Assembly (NCBI GenBank): GCA_028874365.1
Contig: JAPPJZ010000008.1
Span: 118,155-182,154 of the forward strand
Length of the DNA stretch: 64,000 nucleotides
Source: Chloroflexota bacterium
GTDB lineage: Bacteria > Chloroflexota > Dehalococcoidia > Bin125
Direction: 5' to 3'
The notes under the pieces were generated by a model. The model saw only the letters and a program-made list of their open reading frames with translations. It was not told the DNA's origin and did not search any database. The stretch's first letter is position 1. Each line of letters starts with the position of its first letter. Of the stretch, positions 59,201-64,000 are shown in pieces. The position numbers and the translations under genes were made by a program.

Positions 59201-59935
59201 CTAACCGGCGCGGGCGTGCTCGCCGCCGTAGAGCGTCTCCACAGCGAGGGCGTACTTTGAATGAGCGGTTCGGCGCAGGCCAAGCCGTCGGAGGTGGGCG
59301 ACGTGGGGTGGCAGTTCGCCGCTTGACTTGAGTTCAAGGACTGAGCCATCGGGTACCGGCAACCAGACAGGGGCTCCACGCGGATTTGACGTGCGTACGT
59401 CCGTGTCCAATGACGCGCGCACAGCGCCGTCGGAGGATTGCCAGCGGATGCGGCTGTAGCGGATCAGGGCGGTCGGTTGCAGTGTCGGTTCGACGGGCAG
59501 GGTCGTGAGGGGGGTCAGATCGCGAAGGCGGCGGGCCAGTTCGTCGCGCTCAGGGATGATCAGCCCGAGTCGGTTCGGGATGCCGGTGGAGGGGTAGCGG
59601 AAGCGCTGCTTGGTCGAGAGGGCGCCGTCGCGCGATTTCACTTCGAGCCAGACGCCCGCGTACGGATCGACCGGATCGCCGTACCAGCGCAGACGCAGTT
59701 TCTGTTTGTCGAACTCGCCGTCGGCCGACTCTTGGTACGAATCGAGGTTGACCGTGTCGTAGTAGCAGCTCGTGACGACGCCCTCGGGATACTGCGGATC
59801 GCGCGGCAGGCGGGCGTCGAGCCAGGCGGTCAGTAGCGGGGCGCGGGCGGCAGGCAGCGGGTACTTGCGCTCTTCCCGCCAGCTGGAGTCGTCGGAATCG
59901 TCTCTGGTCGAGGCGCGGCGCAGGGTGAGGGCCAT
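59201..59935 (-). CDS. VTC-domain polyphosphate polymerase-like protein
   Basis: 244 aa. WREERKYPLPAARAPLLTAW, VTSCYYDTVNLDSYQES, KLRLRWYG and VWLEVKSRDGALSTKQRFRY are the CYTH-type tunnel residues of the VTC family (E-R-K-Y ... R-x-R ... E-x-K). In yeast Vtc4 this domain makes polyphosphate from ATP; bacterial forms are less studied. No SPX or membrane region is fused, so the DUF4956 protein may supply the membrane part. ATG 59935, divergent from the CotH gene. Confidence 0.85.
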   Translation of the reverse strand: MALTLRRASTRDDSDDSSWREERKYPLPAARAPLLTAWLDARLPRDPQYPEGVVTSCYYDTVNLDSYQESADGEFDKQKLRLRWYGDPVDPYAGVWLEVKSRDGALSTKQRFRYPSTGIPNRLGLIIPERDELARRLRDLTPLTTLPVEPTLQPTALIRYSRIRWQSSDGAVRASLDTDVRTSNPRGAPVWLPVPDGSVLELKSSGELPPHVAHLRRLGLRRTAHSKYALAVETLYGGEHARAG

Positions 59936-59979
59936 GCCGCTAGCCTACCCGCTTGTTAAGCTCACTCCGGGAGCGGGCG

Positions 59980-61386
59980 ATGCCGATCAATCGCTGGATT
60001 GCCGCCGGTTTGGCGGTCGCTGCGTCGGTGATCGTCGCAGTGGTTGTGTATGCGGCGGGCGGCGATTCCACGGCTCCGCGGCTACCGGCCAACGCCGACG
60101 CCGCCGCGATTGGCGTCGATCAGCAGCGCAGCGATCCGTTCAACATCGTCTTCGATCAGAGCACGGTACGGATCTACGACATCCAGCTCGATGAAGCCGG
60201 GCAGGCGAAGCTCGACGCGAATCCGACGGCCGAACAATACGTCGAAGGCGCGGTGATCATCGATGGCAAGCGCTACGGGCCGATTGGCGTGCGGTACAAG
60301 GGGTTCTTCGGGGTGCTGCGGCAGTGCTTCTTCACCGGCGTGAACACCTGCGACAAGCTGGCCTGGAAGCTGAAGTTCAACCACTACGAGCCGTCGCTGC
60401 GCTTTCATGGTTTGAAGCGGCTTAACTTCCACCAGATGAACAGCGACGACGCGCAAATGCGTGAAGTGCTGACTTACCAGGTGTTCCGCGACGCCGGGGT
60501 GGCGGCGCCGCGCTCGGTCTTCGCGCTGCTGCGCCTCAACGGCGAGCCGCTTGGTCTGTACACGTTGTCGGAAGACATCGACGATCGATTCATCGCCGAT
60601 CGCTTCCGCGACGGCGGGCGCGGCGTGCTCTACAAGGAGATCTGGCCGGGCAACATTGAGCGGTTGCCGGCATTCAGCGAGACGATTGAAGGGGCGATCA
60701 GGCGCGGTCCCGAAGATCCGTCGGGCCTGCGTGAATTCTCGGCGGCGCTGACCGAGGCGGAGCAATCGGACGATCCGGCCGCGGCGGTGTTCGCCGTGTT
60801 GGAGGACTACATCCAGGACCTGGACGTGCTCTACAGCTACCTGGCCGCGGACCGCCTGACCGACAACTGGGACGGGATCGTGGCCTGGTACTGCGTGCCG
60901 GTGTGCGGCAATCACAACTATTTCTGGTACGAAGATGCGCTGTCGGGCGAGTTCAGTCTGATTCCCTGGGACGTGGAAAACAGCTGGCGCTCGCCCAGCC
61001 CGATCCGCTCGTACTACGAGATGCCCGACTGGGATGAGCTGGAGCGTAGCTGCCGCTTGCGCAAGGTGTTCTGGGACATCGACGCTCGGGCGCCGCACTG
61101 CAATGCAGTAATCCACGCGCTGGCGACGCAGGGCTGGGAACGCTACATCGAGGCGTCACGCGAGTTGATGCAGGATGTCGTCACGCTCGAGCAGATGCAT
61201 GAACGGGTCAACGCGATCACTGAGCTGATCGAGCCGCATGTGCTGGCCGACGAGAACGGACCGGGGGAGATCGAGTGGCGCGCCGCGGTGCGATTGCTGC
61301 ATGAGGAAATCGACGATCGCTGGCAGTACATTGCCGACAAGATTGCGGTCTGGGACGCGACGGGGAAGGCGCCTGGAGATGGCTGA
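59980..61386 (+). CDS. CotH kinase-family protein with N-terminal membrane helix
   Basis: 468 aa. A signal anchor (WIAAGLAVAASVIVAVVVYA) is followed by the CotH core: GPIGVRYKGFFG, FHGLKRLNFHQMNSDDAQMR, REVLTYQVFRDAGVAAPRSV, LNGEPLGLYTLSEDIDDRF and LIPWDVENSW. CotH proteins are atypical secreted protein kinases first known from spore coats; here it would act outside the membrane. The usual ATP-site residues are present by eye. It is part of the VTC-DUF4956-CotH trio; its stop overlaps the next gene by 8 bp. Confidence 0.85.
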   Translation: MPINRWIAAGLAVAASVIVAVVVYAAGGDSTAPRLPANADAAAIGVDQQRSDPFNIVFDQSTVRIYDIQLDEAGQAKLDANPTAEQYVEGAVIIDGKRYGPIGVRYKGFFGVLRQCFFTGVNTCDKLAWKLKFNHYEPSLRFHGLKRLNFHQMNSDDAQMREVLTYQVFRDAGVAAPRSVFALLRLNGEPLGLYTLSEDIDDRFIADRFRDGGRGVLYKEIWPGNIERLPAFSETIEGAIRRGPEDPSGLREFSAALTEAEQSDDPAAAVFAVLEDYIQDLDVLYSYLAADRLTDNWDGIVAWYCVPVCGNHNYFWYEDALSGEFSLIPWDVENSWRSPSPIRSYYEMPDWDELERSCRLRKVFWDIDARAPHCNAVIHALATQGWERYIEASRELMQDVVTLEQMHERVNAITELIEPHVLADENGPGEIEWRAAVRLLHEEIDDRWQYIADKIAVWDATGKAPGDG

Positions 61387-62962
61387 TCTGATTCTGCGCG
61401 GCGGCACGGTGGTCGATGGGACCGGGACGGCGAGGTTTGAGGCCGATGTTGCGGTTGACGGGGATCGGATCAGCGCTGTTGGTGAATTGTCGGGCATGTC
61501 GGCGCGGCGGGAGATTGACGCTACCGGAATGACGGTCTCGCCTGGCTTCATCGATACCCACGCGCACTCGGACGGCGTTCTGTTGCGCGACGCGGTGCAC
61601 GCGCACGGATTGGTGCAAGGCGTGACGACGGAGTTCATCACCCAGGACGGCCTGTCCTATGCGCTGCTGTCGGATGAGAACCTCGATTCCTACGGTCGCT
61701 ACATCGCCGGACTGTACGGTCCGCCGCCTGCAGGTCTTGACGTCTCGACGATGGCGGCGTTCCGCTCGCACTACGACGGCAAGGGCTGCAATGTCGCCGT
61801 TCAAGCGCCGCACGGACCGGTCCGCCTCGAGAGCGTTGGCTTCGAGGACGTGCCGCTCGAGGGTGCGGGGCTGGCCAAGGCAGAGCGGATGATCGCCGAG
61901 GCCATGGAGCAGGGCGCGACGGGGTTCTCGACCGGGCTCTCGTACTACCCCAACTCCTACTCGAACACTGACGAGCTCGTGGCGCTGAACAAGGTCGTCG
62001 CGCGATACGACGGCGTCTACGTGACCCATATCCGCAATCACAACGACGATCGAGCGCCCGACGGATCGGGCATCGTCGAGGCGATGAACATCGGCAGACG
62101 CAGCGGGGTCAAGGTGCACATCTCGCACTACCGCACGTTCCCGAGCAACGCCGGCGATATCGACTCGATCATGTCGGAAGTCGACCGGGCCAAGGCGGAC
62201 GGCGTCGACGTGACGCTCGAGTGCTACCCGTACGCGGCGGCCGCGACGGTGCCGGGCTACTTCCTGCGCGGTGAGTGTCACGTCGGAGGCATTGATCGGC
62301 TGTTGGAGCGCCTGGGCGACCCGGCCTGGCATGACCGGCTGGTCGACTCGCTCGAAAACCTGTTCCCCGGACGCAACGACGCGGCGACGTTCACGTGGAT
62401 CGGGGCCGACCACCTGAAGCATCTGGAGGGTCTGTCATTTGCCGACGCCGCGGCGCGGATGGGGATGTCGGTCTCGGACCTGACACTGAAGGTGATGCGG
62501 GAGTCCGGTCTGCAGTGTGGTTTCCGCGACGGCATGCCTGCGAGCCCGTCGATGGCTCGGCAGATCGAGGCCGACGTGATCGCGTTGCTCTCGCGCGACG
62601 ACTACATGGTCGGCTCGGACGGGATCCCGTTCGACGAGGGCATCCCGCACCCTCGGGCCTACGGGACCTTCCCAAAGATCGTGGGTCGGTTACGCCGGCG
62701 GACTGGCGTACCTCTTGAGCACCTGGTGCGAGGAATGACTTCGCTGCCCGCGAGTCGGTTCGGCCTGACTGACCGCGGCGTGCTCGCGGAAGGCAAGTTT
62801 GCCGACCTGGCCGTGTTCGACGCCGAAACGGTGATCGATACGGCCGACTTTAACGATCCCCGCACGCCCCCGGCCGGGATCCCCTATGCGATCGTGAACG
62901 GGGAGGTTGCGGTTGATGGCGGTCGGCCGACGGGTGCACTGGCCGGGCGCTCGGTTCCCTGA
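61379..62962 (+). CDS. N-acyl-D-amino-acid deacylase (D-aminoacylase) family amidohydrolase
   Basis: 527 aa. LILRGGTVVDGTGTARFEAD, VSPGFIDTHAHSDGV (HxH), GATGFSTGLSYYPNSYSNTD, VYVTHIRNHNDD, VKVHISHYRT and MVGSDGIPFDEG follow the D-aminoacylase pattern with the metal ligands in place. It would remove acyl groups from D-amino acids or related amides. ATG 61379. The stop is 1 bp from that of the convergent CoA-transferase gene. Confidence 0.88.
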   Translation: MADLILRGGTVVDGTGTARFEADVAVDGDRISAVGELSGMSARREIDATGMTVSPGFIDTHAHSDGVLLRDAVHAHGLVQGVTTEFITQDGLSYALLSDENLDSYGRYIAGLYGPPPAGLDVSTMAAFRSHYDGKGCNVAVQAPHGPVRLESVGFEDVPLEGAGLAKAERMIAEAMEQGATGFSTGLSYYPNSYSNTDELVALNKVVARYDGVYVTHIRNHNDDRAPDGSGIVEAMNIGRRSGVKVHISHYRTFPSNAGDIDSIMSEVDRAKADGVDVTLECYPYAAAATVPGYFLRGECHVGGIDRLLERLGDPAWHDRLVDSLENLFPGRNDAATFTWIGADHLKHLEGLSFADAAARMGMSVSDLTLKVMRESGLQCGFRDGMPASPSMARQIEADVIALLSRDDYMVGSDGIPFDEGIPHPRAYGTFPKIVGRLRRRTGVPLEHLVRGMTSLPASRFGLTDRGVLAEGKFADLAVFDAETVIDTADFNDPRTPPAGIPYAIVNGEVAVDGGRPTGALAGRSVP

Positions 62963-62963
62963 G

Positions 62964-64000
62964 TTACTCGACGACCCCGTCGATGATGAGTTGCTGGAAC
63001 TCTTCGGCGCTGTAGCCGCAGAGTTCTCGGTAGACGTACTCGGAATGCTGTCCCAGCAGCGGTGAGGGCATCGGCATCGGCGGCGGGGTGTCGCTCAGAC
63101 GCCAGGCGGGACTTTCGTATGACATCTCGCCGATGACGGGGTGGTCGCTGGTCCACCAGTGGTTTCGATGGGCGAGCTGTGGATCCTCATGCGCGTCGCG
63201 GACGTTGGAGGCTCGGTGCGCGGGGACTCCAACGCCCTGCAGCAGCGGCTCGAGCTCGCCGACGGTCTGCGTCGATGTCCAGCGGATGATGCCCTCGTCG
63301 AGAGCGTCCTGCGCGGCCAGGCGTCCGGCGACGTCACAGAGATCGTCGGACTCAAGCCAATCCTGACGATCCATGATCAGCGCGAGTCGGCGCCACTGAT
63401 CCTCCGAGGTGGCGGCGATCGCGATCCAGCGGTCGCCGCCGGTGTGGTCGTCGGCGCAGGGATAGACGCCGTGCGGCGCGTGGCGCAGGTCGCGGTTGCC
63501 GAGCGGTCCGGCGACACGACCGGTGTTGGCAGCGTCAATGACGCCCGCGTCAAGAACCAGCGTGGACGCTTCGAGCTGGGAGAGGTCGATGTACTGGCCT
63601 TCGCCGGTGCGGCGGCGGTGATCGAGCGCGGCGAGGATGCCGATGATCCCGACGTGCGTCGCGACCCAGTCGGTGTACGCGACTCCGGTGCCGACCGGCG
63701 GTCGGTCGGGCCAGCCGGTTACGCCGGTGATTCCGGCGGTCGCCTGAAGGGTGAGTCCGAAGCCGCGGAACCTGGCGTGTGGACCGGTCTGGCCTTCCAT
63801 CGACATCGAGCACATGATCACGTCAGGCTTGATCTTGCGGACTTCCTCGTAACTCAGGCCGATGCGTTCCATGAACCCGGGCGCGAATGACTCAGTCACG
63901 ATGTCGGCGGCGGCGATCAGCCGTTTGGCGACCTCGGCGCCCTTCGGATGTCCAAGATTGATCGCGACGGAGCGTTTGCCACGGTTGAACTTGGCGAAGT
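62964..64000 (-). CDS. Family III CoA-transferase (CaiB/BaiF), C-terminal part
   Basis: 345 codons are in the window; the N-terminus lies beyond base 64000. FNRGKRSVAINLGHPKGAEV, ADIVTESFAPGFMERIGLSY, GEGQYIDLSQLEASTLVLDA and a C-terminal PSPLLGQHSEYVYRELCGYS are family signatures. The catalytic Asp position reads FRGFGLTLQA (Gly instead of Asp), a feature also seen in some CaiB subfamilies. Substrate unknown. Confidence 0.9.
   Translation of the reverse strand, partial: FAKFNRGKRSVAINLGHPKGAEVAKRLIAAADIVTESFAPGFMERIGLSYEEVRKIKPDVIMCSMSMEGQTGPHARFRGFGLTLQATAGITGVTGWPDRPPVGTGVAYTDWVATHVGIIGILAALDHRRRTGEGQYIDLSQLEASTLVLDAGVIDAANTGRVAGPLGNRDLRHAPHGVYPCADDHTGGDRWIAIAATSEDQWRRLALIMDRQDWLESDDLCDVAGRLAAQDALDEGIIRWTSTQTVGELEPLLQGVGVPAHRASNVRDAHEDPQLAHRNHWWTSDHPVIGEMSYESPAWRLSDTPPPMPMPSPLLGQHSEYVYRELCGYSAEEFQQLIIDGVVE

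Overview
This is a GC-rich, gene-dense bacterial chromosome window with no rRNA, phage or plasmid genes. It most resembles a Chloroflexota genome of the SAR202/Dehalococcoidia kind. The reasons are a suf cluster carrying a small Rieske ferredoxin and sufU, three luciferase-like flavin monooxygenase paralogues, family III CoA-transferases, several amidohydrolases, and Tat or lipid-anchored proteins with Q/E/D-rich linkers. This placement is inferred from gene content by eye; there is no marker phylogeny behind it. MurJ and a penicillin-binding protein indicate that peptidoglycan is made, unlike in Dehalococcoides.

Layout. 1-3345: Fe-S assembly (sufD partial, Rieske, sufS, sufU, SufT-like). 3342-14000: MFS carrier, acetoacetate-decarboxylase-like protein, DegV, LLM oxidoreductase, Tat/lipoprotein peptide-binding protein, GNAT, and a three-gene reverse operon (alpha/beta hydrolase, SsuD-like monooxygenase, arylsulfotransferase-like propeller) that looks like organosulfur metabolism. 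14000-15200: a repeat-rich patch around a small HTH gene. 15200-31550: housekeeping genes (proB, YihY, ileS, murJ, rpsT, RodZ-like, rimO, scpB, mtaB, glycerate kinase) and three very small genes. 31550-44160: lipid-anchored PBP, acyl-CoA dehydrogenase, secreted beta-propeller, orphan HigA, double CoA-transferase, hicAB, thiolase/DUF35 pair, PQQ sugar dehydrogenase. 44160-54100: A-tract-rich spacer, a selenoprotein, amidohydrolase, enoyl-CoA hydratase, a Fic remnant, LLM, MFS, cupin, Ldh2, HNH nuclease. 54100-64000: amidohydrolase, a two-gene Mrr-type module, isocitrate/isopropylmalate-type dehydrogenase, tRNA-Sec, DUF4956/VTC/CotH trio, D-aminoacylase-like enzyme, partial CoA-transferase.

The main discovery is a selenocysteine pair. 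The gene at 44656-46161 is an NHLRC2-type thioredoxin-NHL protein whose redox motif is U-I-N-C. Its Sec is encoded by an in-frame TGA at 44794-44796, followed by a perfect 8-bp hairpin with an AGTT loop (bacterial SECIS geometry). A complete selC gene with anticodon TCA and a long variable arm lies 12 kb away at 58365-58462 (reverse strand). Standard gene calling would truncate the selenoprotein and drop its redox domain. Secondary leads are the soluble plus membrane-anchored Mrr pair, two families of dispersed GC-rich palindromes, a promoter with helically phased CGTACG-type operators, and CoA-transferase domains without the canonical catalytic Asp.
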